NCBI GenBank assembly: GCA_015233135.1
Contig: JADFYH010000009.1
Span: 1-64,000 of the forward strand
DNA from: Deltaproteobacteria bacterium
Lineage (GTDB): Bacteria > UBA10199 > JADFYH01
Length of the DNA: 64,000 nt
Direction of reading: 5' to 3'
A model generated the notes under the pieces. That model was not told where the DNA came from, did not search any database, and was given only the letters and a program-made list of their open reading frames with translations. Positions 1-7,053 of this stretch are shown here, piece after piece. How positions within the stretch are numbered: the first letter of the stretch is position 1; every line of letters starts with the position of its first letter. The translations under genes were made by a program, and so were the position numbers.

Positions 1-232
1 GTTTTGCATAAGTAAACCAAAGGTCAAAAATTCGTGCGTCCGTTAAACATGCGATATATCCAAGCCCGTGAAGCAGAGGCAGCAAGAGGATCAGCGGTAA
101 AAACGAGTTCAGAGCCAAAAATAAAATTGTGTTGATCAAACCGTTAATCACGAAAAAAGACTGCGTAACTCCTAGGAACATCGTCGGCCTTGTCAGCCCC
201 AGAAAAAGAAGATCAGCCGATTCAGTCTTCAT
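1..232 (-). CDS. virB3: VirB3-like type IV secretion protein, 3' end off the left edge
   Basis: The reading frame starts at an ATG at 232 and runs off the window after 77 residues without a stop. The product has the VirB3 layout: a short N-terminus with an LFLGLTRPTMFLGV segment, two closely spaced hydrophobic stretches (about residues 24-40 and 41-55), then a charged DARIFDLWF motif. VirB3 is a small inner-membrane component of type IV secretion channels that works with the VirB4 ATPase. It begins 3 bases after the stop of the VirB2-like pilin gene, the normal virB2-virB3 order, so virB4 is expected just outside the window. TrbD of conjugation systems is the closest alternative name. The match is by motif and gene order, not by alignment. 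Confidence 0.72.
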   Translation of the reverse strand, partial: MKTESADLLFLGLTRPTMFLGVTQSFFVINGLINTILFLALNSFLPLILLLPLLHGLGYIACLTDARIFDLWFTYAK

Positions 233-235
233 GAT

Positions 236-535
236 TTAGGGCCCACCTGAACCCGCAAACATGTCGACGATCTTGGCGGCTCCAAAGACCACCGCAATTG
301 CGACAACAATCTCTAAAGCCCGCCTCCAAGCGATTCGTCCCAGGAAAGCTGCAAAACCAAACCCTACAACGGCCAAAATGGCGATGTAGCGCGCGGTACT
401 GCCGGTGACATAATCAACAATGGTTTTGAGAGCGCCTTCCCAAGCAGGGGCTGCGAAGGCAAAGCTGGGGACTGAACAGAGAAGAAAAAGCAGAAAAGCG
501 AAATAAATATGATTGTTCTTTTTCTGAATATTCAC
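236..535 (-). CDS. virB2: VirB2/TrbC-family pilin subunit of a type IV secretion system
   Basis: A 99-residue protein with a GTG start at 535 preceded by an AGGAG ribosome site (541-545). It has a positively charged N-terminus, a signal peptide ending near AFA at residues 26-28, and two hydrophobic segments (about 51-66 and 73-90) separated by a short RIAWRR basic loop, ending in GSGGP. That is the architecture of VirB2/TrbC pilins, which assemble the conjugative pilus or secretion channel. It is followed at once by the virB3-like gene, which supports the call. A perfect inverted repeat overlaps its ribosome site. Whether the system conjugates DNA or exports proteins cannot be told from two genes. 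Confidence 0.75.
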   Translation of the reverse strand: MNIQKKNNHIYFAFLLFLLCSVPSFAFAAPAWEGALKTIVDYVTGSTARYIAILAVVGFGFAAFLGRIAWRRALEIVVAIAVVFGAAKIVDMFAGSGGP

Positions 536-543
536 GCAGGCTC

Positions 544-576
544 CTGTTTGAAATTTGATTAATGAATTTCAAACAG
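544..576 (-). promoter_or_regulatory. 12-bp perfect inverted repeat overlapping the virB2 ribosome binding site
   Basis: CTGTTTGAAATT (544-555) and AATTTCAAACAG (565-576) are perfect inverted copies with a 9-base loop. In the minus-strand transcript the 3' foot of the hairpin covers the first bases of the AGGAG ribosome site of the pilin gene. It could be an RNA element that limits pilin translation, or the DNA operator of a dimeric repressor. There is no T-run, so it is not an intrinsic terminator. Confidence 0.45.
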
Positions 577-691
577 AATCGCTTAAAGGAGCTTTTTACT
601 CAACGGACAAGGTAGGACTTAAAGGGACTTTTTGGGCCATTTTACCCAATGAACATCGGCATACTGTATAAATAGAGAGGATCTCTACTCA

Positions 692-1036
692 TTAGAGATG
701 AGATGGATTCCCATCAGATTCAAGAAAGCGGGAACGATGATGATCTTCAGATTCCATTTCAATACTGAGTCTTCTGTGGAGAGCCCGTGCAATTTTATCC
801 AGCATCGTTAAAGAATGTCCCTCATAATCAGAATCTTCGAGTCTTGAAATAACAGATTGAGTCGTGCCAACACGTTCGGCAAGTTCAGCTTGAGTAATTC
901 CTTCCGCTTCTCTGGATTGACGAATGATGAGGGCGATAGAGAAATTGATTTTCTCCTCTTCATAGAGTTTTTCTAATTCAGGATCTTTGGCGAAATCTCT
1001 TTTTAAAATTTCTACAGCACTTTTTATTTTAGCCAT
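692..1036 (-). CDS. higA: HigA-like HTH antitoxin
   Basis: A 114-residue protein starting at the ATG at 1036 (MAKIKSAVEILK); a longer frame upstream overlaps the toxin gene and is not needed. The centre is an XRE/Cro helix-turn-helix: GITQAELAERVGTTQSVISRLE, followed by LTMLDKIARALHRRLSIEM. It lies 4 bases downstream of a RelE/HigB-like gene, the toxin-first order typical of HigBA pairs. Such antitoxins bind and neutralise the toxin and repress their own promoter through the HTH. Family assignment is good; the exact subfamily was not checked by search. Confidence 0.82.
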   Translation of the reverse strand: MAKIKSAVEILKRDFAKDPELEKLYEEEKINFSIALIIRQSREAEGITQAELAERVGTTQSVISRLEDSDYEGHSLTMLDKIARALHRRLSIEMESEDHHRSRFLESDGNPSHL

Positions 1037-1040
1037 AAAT

Positions 1041-1412
1041 TTAATCTCCGATAATATACGTATGGAGTTTCGGATTTTTCGAAAACTCCTTTTTCCTTTT
1101 AATTGCCAAATCAATATCTCCAGGAGGAACTTCACGTTCCTTGGTCAAACCTTGCGCTAGAACAACAACTTCACGACCATGAAAAAAATACAAAATCCGA
1201 TAATTGACTGATTGAACTCTCCACCTGAGTTCATAAATATCATCTCGGAGATAATCAGCCTCTGGTCTTCTCAATTCGTGTCCTAGTTCTGCCAAGCGTT
1301 CAATTCGCACTCTAGCTTTAGCGCGAATTTTATTCGGCAGTTCATTAACCCATTTTCTTACAGGAGAAGAGCCATCTTGCTCCTGATAAAATATCACTTC
1401 AACGTTCGGCAT
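1041..1412 (-). CDS. higB: HigB/Gp49-like ribonuclease toxin
   Basis: A 123-residue protein; the start is taken at the ATG at 1412 (MPNVEVIFYQ), because frames further upstream run through the promoter. It shows the phage Gp49-like/HigB pattern: an SPVRKWVNELP motif, a long basic helix rich in Arg, a LRDDIYELRWRV strand, VNYRILYFF and a C-terminal PPGDIDLAIKRKKEF helix. Relatives are RelE-fold ribonucleases that cut mRNA on the ribosome. Its partner antitoxin follows 4 bases later. The predicted -10 box ends only a few bases before the start codon, so the message may be leaderless. Confidence 0.8.
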   Translation of the reverse strand: MPNVEVIFYQEQDGSSPVRKWVNELPNKIRAKARVRIERLAELGHELRRPEADYLRDDIYELRWRVQSVNYRILYFFHGREVVVLAQGLTKEREVPPGDIDLAIKRKKEFSKNPKLHTYIIGD

Positions 1413-1416
1413 AATG

Positions 1417-1446
1417 ATTATAGCAATATTGCGATATGCTTGTAAA
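1417..1446 (-). promoter_or_regulatory. Putative higBA promoter with palindromic operator
   Basis: On the minus strand TTTACA (1441-1446) and TATAAT (1417-1422) are separated by 18 bases. The spacer contains the perfect palindrome GCAATATTGC (1423-1432), placed where a dimeric HTH antitoxin would block polymerase. The predicted start point falls at about 1410, on the toxin start codon. Inference from sequence only. Confidence 0.5.
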
Positions 1447-1506
1447 GTCAAGTTTTAGGGTTTATTTCCTAAGCTTTCTTTAACAATTGCATACTCCTAT
1501 TGCCTC

Positions 1507-1704
1507 CTATTTACTGGTTTTTCTCTTGTTGTGCTTTCTGTCCTGAACCCACCCCATCAAATCAGCTTCTAAAATAATAACCTTCCTGCCAAGTCTCGTA
1601 ACTGGAATGACCCTTAAATATCTTTGGACTGTTTTAGTAGATACTCTCAAAAAAGAGGCAATCTCTTTGTAACCGGATAAAACTCTGTTGTCATGACTCT
1701 CCAT
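1507..1704 (-). CDS. Small excisionase-like HTH DNA-binding protein
   Basis: A 65-residue basic protein. The ATG at 1704 is preferred over an upstream GTG at 1713 because an AGGTG ribosome site sits 6 bases before it. It has a YKEIASFLRVSTKTVQRYLR helix-turn-helix followed by VTRLGRKVIILEADLMGWV, the pattern of MerR-like/excisionase (HTH_17) modules, in which a short wing leads to the second helix. These are found in phage and plasmid excisionases and in small accessory regulators. Its position beside a toxin-antitoxin pair and secretion genes fits a mobile-element region. Its target is unknown. Confidence 0.62.
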   Translation of the reverse strand: MESHDNRVLSGYKEIASFLRVSTKTVQRYLRVIPVTRLGRKVIILEADLMGWVQDRKHNKRKTSK

Positions 1705-1788
1705 AGAGTTCACCTTTTGTGCTTATAAGCGGTTGATTTGTTTAAAAAAACAAAGATAGATACGGGGCGATGGATAATGCCTTGGTTT

Positions 1789-1898
1789 AAGTTCGACCAT
1801 TGAACTTTTGGGGACGCTCTGGAGCAATGGCTCGCACCCATTGCTCCACCAATCACCAATATCGAGGAGACCATTCAATAGGGTCTCCTCTTTTTTTT
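1789..1898 (+). ncRNA. Candidate structured small RNA or leader: three hairpins ending in a terminator
   Basis: The gene-free stretch 1705-2030 holds three successive perfect hairpins on the plus strand: AAGTTC/GAACTT (1789-1794 with 1802-1807, 7-base loop), GGAGCAATGG/CCATTGCTCC (1821-1830 with 1838-1847, 7-base loop) and the terminator stem at 1864-1890. No plus-strand gene lies upstream in the window, so the terminator must end a transcript beginning near here. The second stem is followed directly by ACCA, giving it a look of a tRNA acceptor minihelix, but a full tRNA fold does not form. A 69-codon frame across this region has no coding character. It could also be an attenuated leader of the gene at 2031. 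Confidence 0.4.
1864..1898 (+). terminator. Intrinsic terminator
   Basis: GAGGAGACC (1864-1872) pairs perfectly with GGTCTCCTC (1882-1890) around a 9-base loop and is followed by eight T residues (1891-1898). The T-run is only on the plus strand, so it stops rightward transcription. Confidence 0.82.
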
Positions 1899-1972
1899 GC
1901 TCAAAGTTAAAAAGCCCTCCTAAAAAAAGCGAAGAACTGCCTATTTTCCCTGTTTTTCCCACAACTTTACCT

Positions 1973-1978
1973 TATAAT
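1973..1978 (+). promoter_or_regulatory. Possible -10 box for the gene at 2031
   Basis: A consensus TATAAT lies 53 bases before the start codon at 2031. No convincing -35 hexamer is found 16-18 bases upstream (CTGTTT is the best), so this is a partial promoter call only. Confidence 0.35.
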
Positions 1979-2030
1979 GGGGCGATAATATCTCTAGTGT
2001 TTCAAAAACCGTCTTAAAAGGATTTTAGCC

Positions 2031-3260
2031 ATGCCCACTACAATCAACACCAGGCCCCCTTCAACAACGCCAGTTAATAATAATCAGGACTTGTCTATTG
2101 ATCCGCAAACAGTCGGACCCGGCACAACTCCATCGAATGGAGTGGACCCTTCCTCCCCGGATAGCATAGGAACCGATTTTCAAAGCCGACTCAACGCCAT
2201 GGGACAAGGGACACAAGGATCTGGCACCTCGGACTCTGAGCTTTTAAGCATCGCTAATGACTTTGCTCCCGATTCTTCTGGTGTCGTCGACTTCAGCAAT
2301 GATCCGGGCCAAGCCGCCACCACCGACACTCAAACCCAAATCGCTGATCTCAAAAAACAAGTAACGGCTAGTAAGTTACCAGCCACTGAAAAGACCGATC
2401 TACTTAATAAACTGCAAAAAGCTAAAGCCTCACTCGATTTGAAACAAAATGATCAGGCAAACACCCTATTGTCTGATGCCACTGATTCTTTTAACAAAAT
2501 CAAAGATTTGCCAGAAAGTGTTTTTAAGCTCGCAGAAACTACAAAAACTAGCCTTTCCGATTTAGTGGCTAAAGCTGGAGACGCAGGGATAGATTTACAA
2601 AACTTGCCTAAAACCCCGGACGATAACGTACTGAGTTTTGTAACCTCTTTAACCAAGGCAGATACAGATATTGATGCTTACAAAGCCAAGCAGGATCTTC
2701 GTACCAACAACATGAAGACATTAAAGCAAACCCTGGACCAGCAAACCTCGGATTGGTACAGTAATTCAGAGACGCCACCAAAGCTTGCGGATGCCCAAAA
2801 ATCAGTCTCTTATTTTAAAAGAGAAGACGATGACTTTAAAGCCATGGATGGAGTAGTTTCGACAATGAGAGATAAAGTTTCTGGTGCCTTGTCTGCATTA
2901 GGATATCAGGTAGAAACTCCAAAAGAAGGCCCAAAAAATCAAATTTCTATTGGAGGAAAGCTCCAAGACTTTTTCAATTATAATGATGCCACTTTTAAAC
3001 TCAGCACAAATCATACGGATCTTACTCAAAACCCTGCTGACTTCTCTGCCATGCCTTGCAATCGCGATATGCAAGGGGGAGGCGTTGGATCTATACTAGG
3101 ATCCATATTTACCCTCGGTCAAGGCGGTGAAGATGGTTGGACCGATACTAGACATGATCCAGATGGCGTTAAAGTCAGAAACGGAAATTACTTGGATCTT
3201 GTCAAAGACTCGCCTGGTTATCCCACAAGTCTACACGGTGATGGGAGTATCAATTATTAA
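2031..3260 (+). CDS. Hypothetical Asn/Thr/Pro-rich protein, 409 residues
   Basis: Not recognised. The start at 2031 has an AGGA site about 9 bases upstream. The N-terminal 100 residues are low-complexity, rich in Thr, Pro, Asn, Ser, Gly and Asp, with no signal peptide or membrane segment. Residues from about 100 to 300 look mostly helical with heptad-like Leu spacing (TQIADLKKQVTASKLP, TDLLNKLQKAKASLDL), suggesting coiled coil. The last 80 residues are Gly/Asp-rich and contain several aromatic and HxD-like spots (HDPDGV, SLHGDGSINY). A disordered head and helical body without a Sec signal recalls substrates of specialised secretion systems, but this is only compositional. It converges with, and overlaps by 11 bases, the MurD-like gene. 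Confidence 0.55.
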   Translation: MPTTINTRPPSTTPVNNNQDLSIDPQTVGPGTTPSNGVDPSSPDSIGTDFQSRLNAMGQGTQGSGTSDSELLSIANDFAPDSSGVVDFSNDPGQAATTDTQTQIADLKKQVTASKLPATEKTDLLNKLQKAKASLDLKQNDQANTLLSDATDSFNKIKDLPESVFKLAETTKTSLSDLVAKAGDAGIDLQNLPKTPDDNVLSFVTSLTKADTDIDAYKAKQDLRTNNMKTLKQTLDQQTSDWYSNSETPPKLADAQKSVSYFKREDDDFKAMDGVVSTMRDKVSGALSALGYQVETPKEGPKNQISIGGKLQDFFNYNDATFKLSTNHTDLTQNPADFSAMPCNRDMQGGGVGSILGSIFTLGQGGEDGWTDTRHDPDGVKVRNGNYLDLVKDSPGYPTSLHGDGSINY

Positions 3261-4305
3261 TTTTTTCCAGTTCTTTTATTAAAATTAGGTCTGTATTTAA
3301 GGGGTGACTTGGGGAAATAAGCACACATTCTCCTTCTCCGCTTTTTTTCTTTGAGAGTCTTATCGCGTCTTGCAAACACCTCACCGTATAACACCTCACA
3401 TTGTTTTGATTGTTTGATTTAAACAAATTAAAAATTCTAAAGCGGGCTTTGCCAAAAAATATTATTTTTTTCACTTTTTGCTGAACCACTCCCCATAAAT
3501 CTGTATACCCGTCGCTTATCTCATCTCCTCCCATAATTAATATTAATGGATTCCTAAATGAACTTACTGCCCAAGCGGTCGCTAAAGGATTAGCAGCCTT
3601 TAAATCACTGAAAAAAGCCCTTTCCTGCCACACCCCCACTTTCTTCAAGCGATCAGGAAGTGACTCAAAACCCGCTACACATTTTTGGATTAATGGTTGC
3701 GATACACGAAAACATTTAACCACTGCAATAGCAGCCATCGCATTCAACTTTTGATGTTCCCCTAACAACTTAAAGTGATCCAGAGAAAATTTTTCTATCA
3801 CTTCATTCTGAACATAATTAATTTCATGATTAATTTTTCTGAGAAAGATAGGTGGTAAATCTTGGTTTAAAGTATAGGGAATTTTGTTAGACCAGGCTTT
3901 ATCTACTAAATCTCGTGCTGGCTGGCCTTCGGCATTATAAATTAAAATGTCATTTGAATCCTGATTTCGAAAACTATTTTTTTTCGCCTCAAAATATTCT
4001 GAAACCGTAGCATGTCGCTCGAAATGGGCAGGCACCAAGCTGGTCAGTACTGCGACTTTAGGCTTCAGATTAGGTAGCTTCTGAAGCACAGAGCTTTTTA
4101 ATTCCAAAACTGCCACATCAAAGTTACTTTCATTCCCTTCTATTTTTTCAATAGGCCCAAATTCTGCTCCGGCTAAAAACACTCTTTGCCCTGCTGCTAG
4201 CAACATCTCTTCGATCATTTTACAGACTGAGCTCTTGCCATTGGTACCCGTGACTGCAACAATGGGAACAGCTAATTGTGATAAGATCTCATTGAGTGTT
4301 TTCAT
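3250..4305 (-). CDS. MurD-like Mur ligase lacking the N-terminal UDP-binding domain
   Basis: 351 residues from the ATG at 4305, which has an AGGAG site 7 bases upstream. It has the ATP-binding P-loop VTGTNGKSS at about 18-26, a VPAHFERHATVSEYFEAKK segment corresponding to the DHLDRH...YxxAK motif of MurD, LLGEHQKLNAMAA, and a SLPDRLKK...SDLKAANPLATAWA segment corresponding to the HR/DSKATN region that begins the C-terminal domain. MurD adds D-glutamate to UDP-MurNAc-L-Ala and is normally about 440 residues. Here the P-loop starts at residue 18, so the roughly 90-residue UDP-recognition domain is absent. Substrate is therefore uncertain; a MurD-derived ligase of another amino-acid conjugate is possible. 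The start codon overlaps that of the divergent kinase gene. Confidence 0.72.
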   Translation of the reverse strand: MKTLNEILSQLAVPIVAVTGTNGKSSVCKMIEEMLLAAGQRVFLAGAEFGPIEKIEGNESNFDVAVLELKSSVLQKLPNLKPKVAVLTSLVPAHFERHATVSEYFEAKKNSFRNQDSNDILIYNAEGQPARDLVDKAWSNKIPYTLNQDLPPIFLRKINHEINYVQNEVIEKFSLDHFKLLGEHQKLNAMAAIAVVKCFRVSQPLIQKCVAGFESLPDRLKKVGVWQERAFFSDLKAANPLATAWAVSSFRNPLILIMGGDEISDGYTDLWGVVQQKVKKIIFFGKARFRIFNLFKSNNQNNVRCYTVRCLQDAIRLSKKKSGEGECVLISPSHPLNTDLILIKELEKINN

Positions 4306-5119
4306 GAATAAACTCCTGCAGCAATTTTCCCTATTAAAAGAAATAAAAGAAACAAAATTCAGCATTCTTTATTTGGCTGAAGATCAAAACTCCAGGAAAG
4401 TTCTTATCAAAAAAATCAAAACTCCCTTCGTTTACGATCAGGATGTTTTAGATCTTTTCAAATCCGAATTTGAGACGCTCAGCACCTTAAAGGAATACCC
4501 ATTTTTTATTCAAGCCTACGAATGGATAGAAAAAGACGAAGATAAATTTTTGGTATTAGAATACATTCAGGGGAGAAGTCTTCGAGAAATATTGGATGAA
4601 ATAAAACTAAAACAACGAGCCGCTTTTAAAGCAAAACAATTAAAAACACTGCTCCAACAAGTAAGTTCTGCAATTCATGCCCTGCATCACAACTCCTATT
4701 TAAACTTAATTCACAGTGATCTGAATCCTGGAAATATTCTTCTTTCAAACAATAACGAAATTAAAATCATCGATTTTTCTCGAGTACAAATGATGCAAAA
4801 CTTGCACGGAGCTGTCGATGGCACCTTTCATTTTATTCCCATCTACACAGCACCCGAACTGGTAAAACAGGAACAATTTGATTCGCGTGCCGATCTCTTT
4901 AGTTTGGGAGTTATTTTTTATGAACTTTTAACAGGCCAACTTCCCTACCCTGCGAGAAATTACACAGAACTTTTAATCGTTTTGGAAACAATTGAAATTA
5001 CCGAAAAACAACTTCCAAAAAATACCGACCCCGTTTTATCTAAAATCTTGATCGGCTGTCTTCAAAAAGAACCCGACAAACGCTTTCAAGATATTACAGA
5101 GATATTAAAGCTATTATAA
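4304..5119 (+). CDS. Atypical serine/threonine protein kinase or pseudokinase
   Basis: 271 residues from the ATG at 4304, a bare kinase domain without membrane or sensor segments. Recognisable Hanks-type elements are the VLIKKIK lysine strand, FLVLEYIQGRSL hinge, HSDLNPGNILL catalytic loop, IKIIDFSR metal-binding segment, TAPEL, and DLFSLGVIFYELLTGQLPYP. Several key positions differ: the glycine-rich loop (IKETKFSILYLAE) has no glycine, HRD is HSD, the loop lysine is Asn and DFG is DFS. The catalytic Asp, metal Asn and Asp are still present, so activity is possible but not assured. The start codon overlaps the divergent MurD-like gene by two bases, so the two may be co-regulated. Confidence 0.85.
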   Translation: MNKLLQQFSLLKEIKETKFSILYLAEDQNSRKVLIKKIKTPFVYDQDVLDLFKSEFETLSTLKEYPFFIQAYEWIEKDEDKFLVLEYIQGRSLREILDEIKLKQRAAFKAKQLKTLLQQVSSAIHALHHNSYLNLIHSDLNPGNILLSNNNEIKIIDFSRVQMMQNLHGAVDGTFHFIPIYTAPELVKQEQFDSRADLFSLGVIFYELLTGQLPYPARNYTELLIVLETIEITEKQLPKNTDPVLSKILIGCLQKEPDKRFQDITEILKLL

Positions 5120-5136
5120 AAAAGCACATCTCTCTT

Positions 5137-5158
5137 ATTGATTTTCATGAAAATCAAT
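5137..5158. repeat. 22-bp perfect palindrome before the DUF4143 gene
   Basis: ATTGATTTTCA followed by its exact reverse complement TGAAAATCAAT, centred at 5147/5148 and 14 bases before the ATPase start codon. There is no T-run long enough for a terminator. It may be an operator, a dispersed repeat, or an mRNA hairpin. Confidence 0.6.
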
Positions 5159-5172
5159 AATACAGTTATAGG

Positions 5173-6321
5173 ATGGAATACCTCAAAAGAACTCTGAATT
5201 TAAAAAAACTCCTGCAAAAAAAATCGTTTTTTCTCTTTGGGCCCAGAGCCACAGGAAAAACCACCTTAATAAAAAAAGACCTCCCCGATGCCCGTATTTA
5301 TAATTTGTTAGACACTCGTCTTTTTTCACGACTATTAAAAGATCCTGGACTTTTGGAAGAAGAAAATCGAAATCAAAACAAACTCATCGTCATCGACGAA
5401 ATCCAAAAACTTCCTTCTCTTTTGGATGAAGTCCATCGTTTAATTGAAGAACAAAATAAAACCTTTTTACTCACCGGAAGCAGTGCCCGAAAGCTTAAGC
5501 GAGGAGCTGCAAATTTATTGGCGGGAAGAGCCTGGCAGGCCGAGCTATTTTCTCTCACCTCTCATGAAATTCCCGATTTTAATCTTTTAAAATATTTAAA
5601 TTGCGGTGGCTTGCCCAATGTCTATTATTCAAAATATCCTTCAGAAGAATTAGAAAATTATGTTTCCCTCTACATTAAAGAAGAGATTCAATCCGAATCT
5701 CTCACTCGCAATCTGCCCGCCTTCGTTTCATTTTTAGATGCCATTGCCTTGTCGAATGGTGAAGAAATCAATTTGGAATCCTTTGGGCGTGACTGCGGCG
5801 TGTCCCCAATAACCGTTCGAAATTACATTCAGATTTTAGAAGACACCCTGATTGGATTTTCTCTGCCTGGGTATACAAAAACAAAAAAACGCAAAGCCAC
5901 TTCACGTATCAAACATTATCTATTTGATACAGGTGTAGTCCATACACTCTGTCGACGAGGTAAAATAGAAAATAAATCGGAGTTGTTTGGTAAAGCTTTT
6001 GAACAATTTATTACACAGGAAATAAGGGCCTTTTTGAGTTACAGTCGCCTCAAACTTCCTCTCTGTTATTGGAGATCTCTCTCCCAGTTTGAAGTAGATC
6101 TTATTGTAGGAAACGAACTTGCTCTGGAAATCAAATCCAGCGATCAAATTCAGGATAAACATCTCAAAGGCTTAAGGGCTTTAAAAGAAGAAGGTCTCCT
6201 TAAAAAATACGCGATTGTTTCTTTGGACTCAGAACCCAGAAAGACTTCGGATGGAATCAGTATTTATCCCTGGGAACATTTTTTAAAATCTCTTTGGAAA
6301 GGGGATATTTTCACTTCCTGA
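5173..6321 (+). CDS. AAA ATPase with DUF4143 domain
   Basis: 382 residues. The N-terminal half is an AAA_14 P-loop ATPase: Walker A GPRATGKTTL at about 24-33, Walker B LIVIDEIQKL near 71-80, and sensor TGSSARKLKRG. The C-terminal half is the DUF4143 module with a winged-helix part (FGRDCGVSPITVRNYIQILEDT) and a nuclease-like end with FEVDLIV and LALEIKSS, the ExK-like arrangement seen across this family. The family is widespread in bacteria and archaea, commonly as accessory genes; no function has been firmly assigned. It is a full-length copy. A perfect palindrome lies just upstream. Confidence 0.88.
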   Translation: MEYLKRTLNLKKLLQKKSFFLFGPRATGKTTLIKKDLPDARIYNLLDTRLFSRLLKDPGLLEEENRNQNKLIVIDEIQKLPSLLDEVHRLIEEQNKTFLLTGSSARKLKRGAANLLAGRAWQAELFSLTSHEIPDFNLLKYLNCGGLPNVYYSKYPSEELENYVSLYIKEEIQSESLTRNLPAFVSFLDAIALSNGEEINLESFGRDCGVSPITVRNYIQILEDTLIGFSLPGYTKTKKRKATSRIKHYLFDTGVVHTLCRRGKIENKSELFGKAFEQFITQEIRAFLSYSRLKLPLCYWRSLSQFEVDLIVGNELALEIKSSDQIQDKHLKGLRALKEEGLLKKYAIVSLDSEPRKTSDGISIYPWEHFLKSLWKGDIFTS

Positions 6322-6359
6322 ATTTAAATCAGAAAATCATTGCATCCCTTACACTTTCA

Positions 6360-6953
6360 ATGTCAGAAAACTTTATGTTCAACACCCAAAATATCATCGA
6401 CACACTAAAAATCCGGGGCTTCAGCCTGCTCAATATCCCCATGCTTTTTATCGCAAATCCCAGTGTGATAAAACTCAATGATAAAGAATGCGAAGTCTCC
6501 ATCCCCCTCAATTACCTCACCAAGAACCACGTAGGGAGCATGTACTTTGGCGTGCTGGCCATGGGAGCTGATTTAGGTTGCGGTTTAATGGCCACCGAAG
6601 CTATTCGAAAAAGCGGAAAGAATGTGGTTTTGATTTTCAAAGATTTCAAAGCTACTTTTTTAAAGCGCGCAGAATCGGATGTTCATTTCGTTTGCAAGCA
6701 AGGCAAACGGGTAAATACCTTGGTGAAAAAAGCTATTGCCACGGGTGAAAGACAAAATCAGACTTTTGAAGTTTTGGCACTTACTCCTAAAAAAACCGGA
6801 AAAGAAATTATTGCCAAGTTTGCGCTAACACTTTCCCTCAAATTAAAATCTAAAGACAAAAAAATGCTTCCGAGCTTCGTCGGTTCTATTTCTGACGTTC
6901 CAGACGTTGCAAAAAAACACGACCAATATCTTGGAAAATCTAAGAAAGGCTAA
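6360..6953 (+). CDS. DUF4442 hotdog-fold thioesterase-like protein
   Basis: 197 residues from the ATG at 6360; an earlier in-frame ATG at 6294 would overlap the upstream gene and add a non-conserved leader. There is no clear ribosome site, so the start is uncertain. The core YLTKNHVGSMYFGVLAMGADLGCGLMA with the NHVGSMYFG motif and the later IFKDFKATFLKRAESDVHF strand are characteristic of the DUF4442/PaaI-like hotdog superfamily, whose members hydrolyse acyl thioesters. The substrate is unknown. The C-terminal 40 residues are lysine-rich and probably disordered. Confidence 0.75.
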   Translation: MSENFMFNTQNIIDTLKIRGFSLLNIPMLFIANPSVIKLNDKECEVSIPLNYLTKNHVGSMYFGVLAMGADLGCGLMATEAIRKSGKNVVLIFKDFKATFLKRAESDVHFVCKQGKRVNTLVKKAIATGERQNQTFEVLALTPKKTGKEIIAKFALTLSLKLKSKDKKMLPSFVGSISDVPDVAKKHDQYLGKSKKG

Positions 6954-7053
6954 CTGTTCCAGCTTCGCCTTCATGAAAAAAATGAAAGTTCAAAAAGCAA
7001 TCGCATTGGATAATGATTTTTTAGAAGCTGGGTTTGAATTGATAAATTAGTCA

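Noticed and set aside
636-655. Terminator after the higBA pair
   Set aside because: A TTGGG/CCCAA stem is present but it is short and has no T-run on either strand.
1789-1851. A full tRNA ending in ACCA
   Set aside because: The acceptor-like stem pairs with itself as one hairpin and no D or T arms fit the canonical positions.
1808-2017. 69-codon plus-strand frame across the hairpin region
   Set aside because: It runs through the terminator hairpin and has no coding character.
6973-7050. 25-codon frame before hrpB (MKKMKVQKAIALDN...)
   Set aside because: No ribosome site, no family match and very short; it may be a decayed antitoxin-like end but nothing supports that.
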